DNA of 64,000 bases. Source: Pleomorphomonas sp. JP5 (GTDB lineage: Bacteria > Pseudomonadota > Alphaproteobacteria > Rhizobiales > Pleomorphomonadaceae). How positions within the stretch are numbered: position 1 is the stretch's first letter; each line of letters starts with the position of its first letter. The position numbers and the translations under genes are program-made. Shown here piece by piece: positions 38,452 to 47,871 of the stretch. The notes under the pieces were generated by a model. It made no database searches, was not told where the DNA came from, and saw only the letters and a program-made list of their open reading frames with translations. Location: the NCBI RefSeq assembly GCF_023721815.1, contig NZ_JAMDLI010000008.1, positions 124,001-188,000 on the forward strand, given 5' to 3'.

Positions 38452-39819
38452 CTACCTGTGGCGCACGGCGGGTGTCCGCAACGTCACCAGTTCCTCGGCG
38501 GCGGTGGGGTGGACGGCCATGGTGCGATCGAAGTCGCGCTTGGTCGCCCCCATGGTCATGGCGATGCCGATGGTCTGGATCATCTCGCCGGCTTCCGGCC
38601 CCATGATGTGGACACCCAGAACGCGATCGGTAACGGCATCGACGACCACTTTCATGAAGGTCCGCTCGTCCCGGCCGGCGAGGATGTTACGCATCGGGCG
38701 GAACTCCGCCTTGTAGACGTCCACCGCCTGGTGCGCCGCGCAGGCCGCCTCTTCCGACAGGCCGACCGTGCCGACTTCCGGCGTGGTGAAGATCGCCGTC
38801 GGCAGGATCGAATGGTCGGCGAAGCTTTCGCGGCCGCCGAACACCGTGTCGGCGAAAGCATGCCCCTCCCGGATCGCCACCGGCGTGAGCTGCGCCCGGT
38901 TGGTCACGTCGCCGACCGCGTAGATCGAGGGTACCGACGTCTCCGACAGAGCGTTGACGACGATGGCGCCATCCTGATCGAGCGCCACGCCCAGCGCCTC
39001 GAGCCCGAGCCCGGTCGTGTTCGGATGGCGACCGGTGGCGGCGAGCACCAGATCGGTGTCGAGATCGGAGCCATCGGTAACGCTGACGGCGAGGCCAGCC
39101 GCCGTCTTGTCGATTTTCCGCACCTGTACGCCGGTGCGCAAGTCCAGGCCACGCGCCCTGAGCGCGTCGGCCAGCTTGTCCCGGACCTCCCGGTCGAAGC
39201 CGCGCAGCACCTGCTCGCCACGATAGAGCACCGTGGTTGCAACCCCGAGGCCAATGAGGATGGACGCAAACTCAAGCGCGATATACCCACCGCCCACGAC
39301 CACGGCCTTTTGCGGCAGGGACGGAAGATCGAACATGTCGGTCGACGTGACGGCATGCTCGATTCCGGGAATATCCGGCAGTACGGGACGATTGCCGGTG
39401 GCGATCAGTATGTGCTCCGCCGTGATGGTCCGCTCCTCGGCGACGAGGCGAACCTCATTGGGACCGGTGATGACGGCGCGGTCGCGGATGACTTCCACGC
39501 CGGATCGCTGCAGGTTGCCGGCATAGATGCCTTCGAGACGGGTGATTTCCCGCTCCTTGGAGGCCCTCAGCGCCTCCCAGTCGAAGGATCGCTCTCCAAC
39601 CGACCAGCCGAATCCGGCCGCATCGTTGAACTCCCCGGCGAACCGGGACGCGTAGACCAGCAGCTTTTTCGGAACGCAGCCCCGAATGACACAGGTGCCA
39701 CCGATGCGCGATTCCTCGGCAATGGCAACGCGCGCACCATAACCCGCCGAAATACGAGCGGCGCGAACTCCGCCGGAGCCCGCGCCGATGACAAAGAGAT
39801 CATAGTCGAAGGATGCCAT
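38452..39819 (-). CDS. gor: Glutathione-disulfide reductase
   Basis: 455-residue FAD-dependent disulfide reductase that regenerates GSH with NADPH. The redox-active site is GGTCVIRGCVPKKLL, FAD binding FVIGAGSGGVRAA is at the N terminus, and the NADPH domain has VVVGGGYIALEFASI. The catalytic His-Glu pair is in AVHPTAAEELVTLR at the C terminus. The VIRGCVPKK form is typical of glutathione rather than dihydrolipoamide enzymes. It follows the DUF2059 gene by 71 bases on the same strand, a pairing also seen in other Hyphomicrobiales. Confidence 0.95.
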   Translation of the reverse strand: MASFDYDLFVIGAGSGGVRAARISAGYGARVAIAEESRIGGTCVIRGCVPKKLLVYASRFAGEFNDAAGFGWSVGERSFDWEALRASKEREITRLEGIYAGNLQRSGVEVIRDRAVITGPNEVRLVAEERTITAEHILIATGNRPVLPDIPGIEHAVTSTDMFDLPSLPQKAVVVGGGYIALEFASILIGLGVATTVLYRGEQVLRGFDREVRDKLADALRARGLDLRTGVQVRKIDKTAAGLAVSVTDGSDLDTDLVLAATGRHPNTTGLGLEALGVALDQDGAIVVNALSETSVPSIYAVGDVTNRAQLTPVAIREGHAFADTVFGGRESFADHSILPTAIFTTPEVGTVGLSEEAACAAHQAVDVYKAEFRPMRNILAGRDERTFMKVVVDAVTDRVLGVHIMGPEAGEMIQTIGIAMTMGATKRDFDRTMAVHPTAAEELVTLRTPAVRHR

Positions 39820-39890
39820 TACCAACCGCCGTGTAGAGGAACGTCCGTTCTCTTATCATCCCGGCGGCCAGTCGTGGCAACACAAGTGCG

Positions 39891-40397
39891 TCAGAAGTTG
39901 TAGCCGCGCTTGTTGAGCTCGTCCCGCGACCGGGTGAGGATTTCCGTCGACAGGGCGTCGCGCCAGATGCCGGCCGAACGCATCGAATCCTGGATGATCA
40001 CCGGTGCAAGCTGGCCGTATTTCTGGCCGACCGGCGAGCTGAAGAAGGCGGTGATCTGCTTCAGTTCGTCCTCGTTGAAGCGACCGGCCCAGACGCGCTC
40101 GAGCTCGCGATCAAGATCGGGGCGACGCTTGGCAAGGTCGAGAGCAACGGCGCTCACCACTTCCTCGATGTCCTTGGCGGCGCCGGGGTTGGAGCGCTGG
40201 AACAGCGCCTTGGTCTGCTCGGCCAGCACGATCAGTATCTCGTTGAACTGCTCGGAAGCATGGGCGGCGGCAATGGTTTCGCGGGCTGCCGCGAGATGGG
40301 ACTCGGTGAAGTCCTCAGACAATGCCGGAGACGCCAGCGCGGCGATCACCATGGCCGCCGCCAGTGGGCGGCGGAGAAGGTTCAGGGTCCGGTGCAT
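39891..40397 (-). CDS. DUF2059 domain exported protein
   Basis: 168 residues from the ATG at 40397, with GGAG nine bases upstream. A signal peptide (MHRTLNLLRRPLAAAMV, cleaved near SPALSED) leads into an alpha-helical DUF2059 domain with the conserved FNEDELKQITAFFSSPVGQKY segment. The function of the family is unknown; it is predicted periplasmic. Its placement before gor is shared with related genomes but the reason is not known. Confidence 0.85.
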   Translation of the reverse strand: MHRTLNLLRRPLAAAMVIAALASPALSEDFTESHLAAARETIAAAHASEQFNEILIVLAEQTKALFQRSNPGAAKDIEEVVSAVALDLAKRRPDLDRELERVWAGRFNEDELKQITAFFSSPVGQKYGQLAPVIIQDSMRSAGIWRDALSTEILTRSRDELNKRGYNF

Positions 40398-40769
40398 AAA
40401 CAAATCTCCGATATCGACTTCGTCGTTGGCTTCATTTGTCCTGAAGGGCAAGCCCCTTGTCACGATCACCCCTGGCGCCAAGGCGATTCCCGTATGGAAT
40501 CACCGGCGGTTCCGATCGCGTCAAAGCGCCGTCGCCCAGCCTGTGAAACCGAAATCTGGCGAAATGATGCGCCCGCCGCGATCAAGCCCCATTTCCCCCG
40601 AAACGGCCCCCGCTGGTTTGCCGCAAACTGCGCAATGTCGCAAGCCCGTTGCGCTCCAACGCGACCTTTGTTGGCCCTTTCAAGGTTGTCCAATGACGGA
40701 TAATCCCCGCGCCCGCGACCTGGCATGCTAAATCCCTCTCACCACTGCGAAAGAAAGGCAGAACCACCG
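40398..40769. other. Gene-free stretch between DUF2059 and gph
   Basis: 372 bases between divergent genes. Short open frames here have no recognisable protein character, and I see no RNA gene or repeat. It should contain the two divergent promoters. Confidence 0.4.
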
Positions 40770-41438
40770 ATGCGTCCGGTTGTCGTTTTCGATCTCGATG
40801 GCACGCTTCTCGACACCGGGCCCGACCTTCTCAGGGCCCTCAACCGCGTCCTCGACGAACAGGGGCTGGCGCCTCTCCGGCGGGCGGACGTAGCCTTGCT
40901 CTTCGGCCATGGAGCGCGGGCCCTGATCTGCGAGGGCTTTCGCCACGCCGGCCGATCGCTGGAGGCGGCCCGGCTATCCGAGCTGGTCGAACGCTTCATC
41001 GCCTTCTACGCGGCGGAGATCGCCGTGGACACACGCCCCTACCCAGGGCTTGCCGGCGCGCTTGCCCGCCTTTCGGAGCGCGGGTTCGGTCTTGCCGTCT
41101 GCACCAACAAGCGGGAGGCGCTCGCCCACGCCGTTCTCAAGGGAACAGGGCTCGCCGGCAACTTTGCCGTGATCATCGGCGGCGACAGCCTTCCCGAGCA
41201 AAAGCCGCATCCGCGACCGCTCACGGAAGCTATCCTCAGGGCCGGCGGCGTGCCGGAGAGAGCGGTCATGGTGGGAGACAGCGAAACCGACATCGCCACC
41301 GCCCGTGCCGCCCGCGTTCCCGCCATCGCCGTCACGTTCGGCTACGGCGGACGACCGGCGGCCGAACTTGGCGCCGATACGACCATCAGTCACTATGACG
41401 AGCTGGATCTTGCCGTGGAGACACTTCTCCCGAACTGA
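40770..41438 (+). CDS. gph: Phosphoglycolate phosphatase
   Basis: 222-residue HAD-superfamily phosphatase that removes phosphoglycolate formed by DNA repair or photorespiration-like reactions. Motif I VFDLDGTLLDTGPDLLRALN is the Gph form, motif II is AVCTNK, and motifs III/IV are KPHPRPL and MVGDSETDIATARAA. I choose the ATG at 40770 (MRPVVVFDLDG); the frame runs 15 codons further upstream without conservation. Confidence 0.92.
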   Translation: MRPVVVFDLDGTLLDTGPDLLRALNRVLDEQGLAPLRRADVALLFGHGARALICEGFRHAGRSLEAARLSELVERFIAFYAAEIAVDTRPYPGLAGALARLSERGFGLAVCTNKREALAHAVLKGTGLAGNFAVIIGGDSLPEQKPHPRPLTEAILRAGGVPERAVMVGDSETDIATARAARVPAIAVTFGYGGRPAAELGADTTISHYDELDLAVETLLPN

Positions 41439-41794
41439 CCTCCCCCACGTCTTCACCCGCTCTTGGGGAGACTGTCGCCCGCCCCGATAGCCTAAGGAAC
41501 AAGGGGATGACGAAGCCGGCAACGCGGACCAGCATGGTCGCCCGGAGGCAGAACCTCGATGGGAAAGGGAGGCTCCAGCAGGAGTTCATCGAGACCGTTT
41601 GGCGCCCTCTTCTCCCGGCTCTTCGACACATCCAGCGCCAACGACGGAGAAAGGCTCCGCGCCACTCCGCCGGCTGCCATGGCCGTCATGCGTCGCGTCT
41701 CAGCGGTGACGCTTGCCAAGAGCTACGCGTATAGCGTTCGGTCCTCATAACGCATTTCAGAACCAAATCGAGTTTTCGCGGCATCCAATACATG

Positions 41795-41812
41795 AATCAA
41801 TCCGTATTGATT
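41795..41812. repeat. Perfect 7-bp inverted repeat
   Basis: AATCAAT, CCGT and ATTGATT form a perfect palindrome in AT-rich DNA upstream of the Cache chemoreceptor; size and shape suit a dimeric regulator site. Confidence 0.4.
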
Positions 41813-41935
41813 CCCAACCTAGCTCCCTTGCAACAACTACGAGAGACGAAAGCAAGAAGACACCTTTTGAAAAATAAGCAAATTCTCGTACACACCAGAC
41901 TGTAAAGACATCACCTACGTCCATTGCGACGATGG

Positions 41936-41954
41936 TCGAAGTACTGAACTTCGA
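41936..41954. repeat. Perfect 7-bp inverted repeat near the chemoreceptor start
   Basis: TCGAAGT, ACTGA and ACTTCGA form a perfect inverted repeat about 100 bases before the proposed GTG start. It could be an operator or a leader hairpin. Confidence 0.4.
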
Positions 41955-42051
41955 ACTCTTTGTGCAGCGAATATTTTTTCGTTGTTAACGGTTGCCGGCT
42001 AGAACGGTTGAAGCTGCCAACCGGACAGCGCTGTCAAAGCTGGGGGTTCCA

Positions 42052-44244
42052 GTGAACGTTCAATCGATTAAAGTCAAAATCGTCGCACTTTCGGTCGTCT
42101 GTCTGGTCGCGACCGTAGCGGCTGTCGTTGGCTATGGCGTGTTCGCCAGCAACACGGTCAATGAACAGACCAACAAGAGCGTGTCCCAACTGCTCGAGAC
42201 CAAGTCGCGGGAAGCCCTCCTTGGTATCGCGACCACGCAGGCGGGCGACATCCGCGCGGAAGTGGACACGGCCTTCGCAGCGGCTCGCAACATGGCACGC
42301 GCCTTCGAGATGATGGTCGAGGACGGTCAGTCGGCGACGCCGGCAGAACTGCGTCGAGCCCAGCTCAACGCCACCCTTCTCAACGTTCTCAAGGACAATC
42401 CCCGCTTCAACGGCACTTACAGCGCTTGGGTCGTCGACGGCCTCGACGGCAACGACGCCGCCTTCAAAGGCAAGGCGGACGTTGGCTCGGATGGAACCGG
42501 CCGCGCCCTGCCCTACTGGACGCGTGACAGCGCCGGCAAGATCGCTCTCCAGCCGCTGGTCGAGTATGACAGCCGCGAGAGCCATACCAACGGCCTCATG
42601 AAGGGCGGCTGGTTCATCGGCCCGCAGGAAACCGGCAAAGAGAGCATCCTCGCGCCGCTGCCCTACATCGTGCAGGGCAAAGCCGTTCATCTCGCGACGA
42701 TGTCCGTCCCGATCACCGCGAAGGGCAAGTTCCTGGGCGTTGCCGGCGCGGACTTCGACCTGTCGGCCATCCAGAAGCTCGCCGAATCCGTTAATGGACA
42801 GATCTATGGTGGCGAAGGCTCCGTCACGATCGTGACCGACAAGGGGCTTGTCGTCGCCTCCAGTGGCGACCCGACGGCCATTGGCGGCCCGCTGTCGAAG
42901 ATCAACCAGTCCTGGCAACAGGACATGGAGACGATCACGGCAGGCAAACAGCTGGTTACCTATGACGAGGCCAACGACCGCCTGCGCGTGTTCGCGCCTG
43001 TCCCGCTCGGGCGGACCGGGACGAACTGGTCGGTGCTCATCGGAGTTCCACGCTCCGTCGTGATGGCGGACGTCAGCAAGCTCGCAACCGAAACAGCCGA
43101 AGCGCAGGGTGACAGCACCAGCAATCAGATTCTCGTGTCGATGGTGGTCGCCTTTGCCGGCATCGTCGTCATGTGGCTGGTGTCGCTGTCGGTCAGCAAT
43201 CCTATCCAACGCCTGACCACTGCCATGGAAGGCCTCGCGGCCCGCAAAACCGGCATCGTCGTGCCCGGCACCGGGCGCAAGGACGAGATCGGCGCGATGG
43301 CTCGCACCGTCGGCATCATTCAGGAGAACGCCGTCGTCGACGCCAAGGAGGCAAGCGAGCAGGCGGCGGCCAACGACGCGCGCATCGCCGCGGAGCGGAA
43401 GGCGGCGATGGCCAGGATGGCCGACGAGTTCGAGCGGTCGGTTGGCGCGATCGTCGGTTCGGTCTCCTCGGCCTCGTCCCAGCTGCAATCGGCCGCCCAG
43501 ACCCTGACCAGCACCGCAGAGGACACCTCGGTCCGGTCCTCCGAAGTCGCCCACGCCTCCGAAGAGGCATCGGCCAACGTCAACACGGTTGCCTCGGCAT
43601 CCGAGGAAATGGCGGTGTCGGTGCAGGAGATCAGCCGCCAGGTCGCCGAAAGCGCCAGGATGGCGGCTAGCGCCGTGCAGGAAGCCATCGGAACGGCCAG
43701 GACGGTGAAGGAACTCTCCGACGCAGCCCAGCGAATCGGCGAGATCATCGACCTGATCGGCAACGTCGCCGGCCAGACCAACCTTCTGGCGCTCAACGCA
43801 ACGATCGAGGCCGCCCGTGCGGGTGAAGCCGGCAAGGGCTTTGCCGTGGTGGCCTCCGAAGTCAAGAACCTCGCCGACCAGACGGCGAAGGCAACGGCCC
43901 AGATCGGCTCACAGATCTCCGGGATCCAGTCGTCCACCGAGACGGCGGTCACGGCGATCGACAGCATCTCCAAGACCATCGAGCAGATGGATCAGATCGC
44001 GGCCCTGATCGCCTCGGCGGTCGAGGAACAGGCGGCGACGACGCAGGACATCGCCCAGAACGTCCAGAGCGCCTCGACGGGCACGGCTGGCGTGTCCCGC
44101 AACATCGCGCTGGTCACGCAGGCGGCATCGGCGACCAGCGCCGCCGCCGAACAGGTCCTGAGTTCCTCGGAGGAGCTGTCCCAGCAGTCCGAAATGCTGA
44201 AGGAACAGGTCAGCACCTTCCTGACGACCGTCAGAGCGGCCTGA
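42052..44244 (+). CDS. Cache-domain methyl-accepting chemotaxis protein
   Basis: About 730 residues from a GTG at 42052 preceded by GGGGG; the frame is open to a TTG at 41992 and the start is not certain. Membrane segments at about residues 8-30 and 360-385 enclose a periplasmic dCache ligand-binding domain with the typical [28 protein letters not shown] and [19 protein letters not shown] blocks. A HAMP linker ([13 protein letters not shown] to [10 protein letters not shown]) and the signalling hairpin [19 protein letters not shown] follow. dCache receptors usually bind amino acids, organic acids or amines. No che genes are nearby. A strong terminator follows. Confidence 0.92.
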   Translation: MNVQSIKVKIVALSVVCLVATVAAVVGYGVFASNTVNEQTNKSVSQLLETKSREALLGIATTQAGDIRAEVDTAFAAARNMARAFEMMVEDGQSATPAELRRAQLNATLLNVLKDNPRFNGTYSAWVVDGLDGNDAAFKGKADVGSDGTGRALPYWTRDSAGKIALQPLVEYDSRESHTNGLMKGGWFIGPQETGKESILAPLPYIVQGKAVHLATMSVPITAKGKFLGVAGADFDLSAIQKLAESVNGQIYGGEGSVTIVTDKGLVVASSGDPTAIGGPLSKINQSWQQDMETITAGKQLVTYDEANDRLRVFAPVPLGRTGTNWSVLIGVPRSVVMADVSKLATETAEAQGDSTSNQILVSMVVAFAGIVVMWLVSLSVSNPIQRLTTAMEGLAARKTGIVVPGTGRKDEIGAMARTVGIIQENAVVDAKEASEQAAANDARIAAERKAAMARMADEFERSVGAIVGSVSSASSQLQSAAQTLTSTAEDTSVRSSEVAHASEEASANVNTVASASEEMAVSVQEISRQVAESARMAASAVQEAIGTARTVKELSDAAQRIGEIIDLIGNVAGQTNLLALNATIEAARAGEAGKGFAVVASEVKNLADQTAKATAQIGSQISGIQSSTETAVTAIDSISKTIEQMDQIAALIASAVEEQAATTQDIAQNVQSASTGTAGVSRNIALVTQAASATSAAAEQVLSSSEELSQQSEMLKEQVSTFLTTVRAA

Positions 44245-44262
44245 GCCAACCCTGAACAATCC

Positions 44263-44307
44263 GACCCGCGGGAGGCCGAACGGCTTCCCGCGGGTCTTTT
44301 CGTTTTT
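44263..44307 (+). terminator. Strong intrinsic terminator after the Cache chemoreceptor
   Basis: GACCCGCGGGAGGCC and GGCTTCCCGCGGGTC pair over 15 positions (one G-U) round a short loop, followed by TTTTCGTTTTT. This is the strongest terminator in the window. Confidence 0.9.
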
Positions 44308-44415
44308 GCCAGTCGGCTTTGCTTGCGCGCCATCATGGGCTGGAAAGCACGACGCCGATACGCGATGATCTCGACAACCAGCCTTGCCGAGACCGGCACA
44401 CCAGGGAACCGACCG

Positions 44416-45198
44416 ATGACCCTCAGCCAAGACGAAGTCCGCCGCTACTCGCGCCACCTTCTGCTGCGGGATGTCGGCGGTCCGGGCCAACAGAAGCTGA
44501 AGGCGGCAAGGGTTCTCTGCGTTGGAGCGGGCGGCCTCGGCTCGCCCATCATCGAGTATCTCGCCGCCGCCGGCGTCGGAACGCTCGGCCTTGTCGACGA
44601 CGACGTGGTGTCGCTATCCAATCTGCAGCGACAGGTCGTCCATTCCACCGCCAACGTCGGCAGACCGAAGGTCGAGAGTGCCGCCGAGCGCGTAGCGGCC
44701 CTGAACCCGCACGTGACGACGGAACTCATTCCCGTTCGCCTCGACGGCGACAATATCGCCGACATCATCGATCGCTTCGACATCGTGGTCGATGGAACGG
44801 ACAACTTCCAGACACGCTTTCTGGTCGCGGACACCGCCTATGCGCTCCAGAAGCCGCTGGTGACCGCCGCCGTCCAGGAGTTCTACGGTTCGGTGACCAC
44901 CCTCCAGCCCTATCTGTCGGATGACGAAGGCCGCCCCCTGCCGAGTTGGCGCTGCCTGATGCCGAACGAACCGGATGGCGAGGTGCCGACATGCGCACAG
45001 GTCGGAATTCTCGGCGCCGTCGTCGGCGTGTTGGGGACGCTTGCCGCCTGCGAGGTTCTGAAGCTGATCACCGGCGTGGGAACACCGCTGATCGGCCGGC
45101 TGCTGATGGTCGACATCCGCGACATGCGCTTCGACAGCATCGGCTACAAGCGCCGCCCTGATACGGTCGTGCCGCTCAGTCCCGCTCGAGCCGAATGA
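44416..45198 (+). CDS. moeB: Molybdopterin-synthase adenylyltransferase-like protein (HesA/MoeB/ThiF)
   Basis: 260-residue E1-like enzyme that adenylates the C-terminal Gly-Gly of MoaD (or ThiS) before sulfur transfer. It begins MTLSQDEVRRYSRHLLLRDV, with the ATP loop CVGAGGLGSPIIEYLAAAGVG, the acidic DDDVVSLSNLQRQ and Asp in VVDGTDNFQTR. The active-region PTCAQVGILG is intact. Of the four zinc-binding cysteines found in MoeB only one remains (SWRCLMP; no C-terminal CxxC), so the zinc site seems lost. MoeB is favoured by the adjacent moeA and moaC. Its 3' end overlaps the convergent moeA by 23 bases. Confidence 0.87.
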   Translation: MTLSQDEVRRYSRHLLLRDVGGPGQQKLKAARVLCVGAGGLGSPIIEYLAAAGVGTLGLVDDDVVSLSNLQRQVVHSTANVGRPKVESAAERVAALNPHVTTELIPVRLDGDNIADIIDRFDIVVDGTDNFQTRFLVADTAYALQKPLVTAAVQEFYGSVTTLQPYLSDDEGRPLPSWRCLMPNEPDGEVPTCAQVGILGAVVGVLGTLAACEVLKLITGVGTPLIGRLLMVDIRDMRFDSIGYKRRPDTVVPLSPARAE

Positions 45199-46381
45199 TC
45201 TCGACGATCTCGCCTGCCGCCATGGGGGGGGCATACTCCGGACGGATGACGAGGGCATTGGCCAAGGCCATCGTCCTCATCAGGGACGAGTCCTGCCGCG
45301 CGAAAGGGGTCACAAGCAACTGCCCGCCCTTGGCCGTCGCTCGTCCGCGCAGATACTCGCGGCGCAGATCATTGGCCCCGAGAGCCTCCTCGAGCACGGC
45401 AGGCACCGTTTCCGGCAGCACGTCGCCACACCCCAGCAAGGCGCGGATCAACGGCACCAGGAACAGCACGCCGCAGACCAGTGTCGACACGGGATTGCCG
45501 GGCAGGCCGAGCACCTCGGCCTGACCGAGCCGCCCATGCATCAGCGGCTTGCCGGGACGCATGGCCACTTTCCAGAAGCCAATCGCCGCCCCCTCGGCTT
45601 CGAGCGCGGCGCGAGTGTAATCGTGATCGCCAACGGAGGCGCCGCCGATCACCACCACCACGTCGGCACCACCATCGATCGCCAGGCGGATGTGCCGGCG
45701 CAACATGCCAAGATCGTCGGGAGCGATACCGAGATCAAGCGGAACGCCACCTGCTTGAGCGATCAGGTGGGCGAGCGCCACCGAAGAGGACGCGACGATC
45801 TGGTGGGGCTGCGGAACGCTTCCGGGCGGCACAAGTTCATCGCCGGAGGCAATCAGGGCGACCCGAGGCCGACGATGCACCGGAACGCTGCCGTGGTTCA
45901 TGGCGGCGACAAGCCCCAGCGTACCAAAACCAAGACGCACTCCGGCGGCAAGACCAACGTCCCCTTCGCTGAAATCCATCCCGCGCGCGCGGACGTAACG
46001 GCCGGAAACCGGCTGGATCTTGAAGCGGACGCGGTCTTGGTCGCGCTCGGCGTCTTCCTGCATGACGACGCAATCGGTTCCCGTCGGCAGCGGAGCGCCG
46101 GTGAAGATGCGGACCGCCTCCCCAGCGCGCACGTCGCCGTCAAAAGCATGGCCGGCCGCCGCCTCGCCGATCACGCGGAGCCAGACATCGCCGGAAGATG
46201 CCGCCGACACGGCGTAACCGTCCATGGAGGAGATGGGAACCGGCGGCTGCGTCCGCCGTGCCTTGAGATCGACAGCCAGCACCCGCCCACCGGCCTCGGC
46301 GAGCGGCACCCGCTCGCTCACGGTCGGTCGAACGGCGGACAGGAGTTCGGTCTGGGCGGCATCCACGGAAATCAGCGTCAT
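45176..46381 (-). CDS. moeA: Molybdopterin molybdenumtransferase
   Basis: MoeA inserts molybdate into adenylated molybdopterin. 401 residues from the ATG at 46381 with GGAGA upstream. Diagnostic segments are PPVPISSMDGYAV, GEAVRIFTGAPLPTGTDCVVMQED, IASGDELVPPG, GGASVGDHDYTRAAL and the LGLPGNPVSTLVC end motif. It follows moaC by 111 bases on the same strand, a conserved alphaproteobacterial pairing. The resulting cofactor would serve Mop about 11 kb away. Confidence 0.95.
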   Translation of the reverse strand: MTLISVDAAQTELLSAVRPTVSERVPLAEAGGRVLAVDLKARRTQPPVPISSMDGYAVSAASSGDVWLRVIGEAAAGHAFDGDVRAGEAVRIFTGAPLPTGTDCVVMQEDAERDQDRVRFKIQPVSGRYVRARGMDFSEGDVGLAAGVRLGFGTLGLVAAMNHGSVPVHRRPRVALIASGDELVPPGSVPQPHQIVASSSVALAHLIAQAGGVPLDLGIAPDDLGMLRRHIRLAIDGGADVVVVIGGASVGDHDYTRAALEAEGAAIGFWKVAMRPGKPLMHGRLGQAEVLGLPGNPVSTLVCGVLFLVPLIRALLGCGDVLPETVPAVLEEALGANDLRREYLRGRATAKGGQLLVTPFARQDSSLMRTMALANALVIRPEYAPPMAAGEIVEIIRLERD

Positions 46382-46492
46382 GATGTCTCCTGGGGTATCA
46401 TCCGACCGGAGTGACACGAGGATCGAGAAGGCGAAGCTTTACCAGACAGATCGTCTGAGCGCCGGTCCGGCTCAGTCAGATCGAATGAAGCT

Positions 46493-46993
46493 CTATCGGG
46501 CGACGGCGCTCTCGGGCTCCGCCAACCAGAGGCCGGATTTGCCGCCGCTCTTCTCGACGAGATGGATGGCCTCGATGCGCACGCCTTTCTCGACCGCCTT
46601 GACCATGTCGTAAATCGTCAGGCAGGCCACGGAAACGGCGGTGAGCGCCTCCATCTCCACACCCGTCTTGCCGGTGCAGCGAACGGTCGCCGAGATGGTG
46701 ATGCCGGGCAGCTCTGGATCGGGATCGAGGTCCAGTTCGATTCCGGTGAGCGCCAGCGGGTGGCAGAGCGGGATGAGATCGGACGTCTTCTTGGCGGCCA
46801 TGATGCCGGCCAGCCGAGCGGTAGCGATCACATCGCCTTTCGGAATCCTGCCGTCGACGATCAGCGCCAGCGTTTCCGCCTTCATGATGACCCGGCCGCT
46901 GGCGGTCGCCGACCGCTGGGTGACGTTCTTTTCGCCGACGTCGACCATATGGGCAGCGCCCTTGTCGTCCAGGTGACTGAGTCCATTCGTCAT
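46493..46993 (-). CDS. moaC: Cyclic pyranopterin monophosphate synthase
   Basis: 166 residues; completes the first stage of molybdenum-cofactor synthesis by converting the MoaA product to cPMP. The start [18 protein letters not shown], the [19 protein letters not shown] block with the active-site His, and [26 protein letters not shown] with the catalytic Lys and Asp are all present. MoaA and MoaE were not found in the window, so cofactor synthesis is completed by genes elsewhere. Confidence 0.96.
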   Translation of the reverse strand: MTNGLSHLDDKGAAHMVDVGEKNVTQRSATASGRVIMKAETLALIVDGRIPKGDVIATARLAGIMAAKKTSDLIPLCHPLALTGIELDLDPDPELPGITISATVRCTGKTGVEMEALTAVSVACLTIYDMVKAVEKGVRIEAIHLVEKSGGKSGLWLAEPESAVAR

Positions 46994-47091
46994 GGCGTGC
47001 TTATCTCCGGCAGGATTGTGGCTTGGGCCGTCTCGGTCGTCGGTTCTCTTCTATCGCCTCTTCAGTCCGCTAAGCACGATGGGCGCTCGGC

Positions 47092-47841
47092 ATGCAACAG
47101 AGATCGGATACCCTTCCCCGTTGGCCGTTGGCGGTCGACGGACGATTGGCAACCACGGGCGGAGTTCTCGCCGTCGATTACGACGGCACCATAGCCGAGC
47201 ATGGCCGGGTCAGCGCTGTCACCGAGGCGACACTTCGCGCGTTGCGGGAGGCCAACTTCCGGATGATCCTGGTGTCTGGGCGACGACTTCAGAACATTCT
47301 CCCGATTTGCAACGTCCTCGACCTGTTCGACCGGTTGATCCTGGAAAATGGGGCCGTCTCCTACTGCCCCAAAACCGGAACCGACCATTTGATCGCTCCG
47401 GCAGTGAACGAGCGGTTCCTCGCCGAGCTCGAACGCGACCTTCCCGGCGCCCCCCTGTTCATCGGTCGGTCGATGGTGGCAACCAGCGCCAGAAATGCGG
47501 ACAGCGTCGAAATGCTGATCCAGAGCGGCGGCTACGACCTTTACACGGTCGGATGCGGCGGGCGGGTGCTGGTGCTGCCGAGGGGCGTGAGCAAAGGCAG
47601 CGGCCTTTCCCACGCTCTCGCCGATCTCGGCCTGGGCCGAGACCAGGTGGTCGCGGTCGGGGACGAGGAAAACGACATCGATCTCATAGCCGGATGCGCC
47701 CTGAGCGCTGCCGTCGGCAACGCCTCCCCGCAACTCAAGGCGGCCGCCGACATCGTGCTGCCGGGCGGCTGTGAGGAGAGCATGCAGCACCTTGCCGATC
47801 TGCTGCTCGGCCGAATCCCACCGTTCATCGCAATGAACTGA
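47092..47841 (+). CDS. HAD-IIB (Cof-type) phosphatase
   Basis: 249-residue hydrolase with HAD motif I AVDYDGTIAEHG, motif II VSGRRL, the motif III Lys in RGVSKGSGLSHAL and motif IV AVGDEENDIDLI, all as in Cof/sugar-phosphatase types. The 25 residues before motif I are unconserved, so a later start is possible. The substrate is unknown; sucrose- or trehalose-phosphate-like and flavin phosphates are family examples. It lies between divergent moaC and the convergent GAF-Crp regulator. Confidence 0.85.
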   Translation: MQQRSDTLPRWPLAVDGRLATTGGVLAVDYDGTIAEHGRVSAVTEATLRALREANFRMILVSGRRLQNILPICNVLDLFDRLILENGAVSYCPKTGTDHLIAPAVNERFLAELERDLPGAPLFIGRSMVATSARNADSVEMLIQSGGYDLYTVGCGGRVLVLPRGVSKGSGLSHALADLGLGRDQVVAVGDEENDIDLIAGCALSAAVGNASPQLKAAADIVLPGGCEESMQHLADLLLGRIPPFIAMN

Positions 47842-47871
47842 CGCCAGAATCACGACGACACGCCCTGCCGC

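Larger units (their letters stand above)
41439..42051. other. 613-base gene-poor region upstream of a chemoreceptor
   Basis: The longest gap in the window. The first half is GC-rich and holds overlapping short frames on both strands without protein character. The second half (41750-41990) is strongly AT-rich compared with its surroundings and has two perfect inverted repeats (41795-41812 and 41936-41954). I recognise no tRNA or known RNA. Regulatory DNA for the chemoreceptor or a small RNA are possible. Confidence 0.4.

Noticed and set aside
41492-41734. Overlapping 75-codon frames on both strands after gph
   Set aside because: Neither has protein-like composition or a convincing ribosome-binding site; both look like chance frames.
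41439-42051. tRNA or known small RNA in the longest gap
   Set aside because: I looked for the T-loop GTTCGA box and acceptor pairing and for known RNA shapes and found none.
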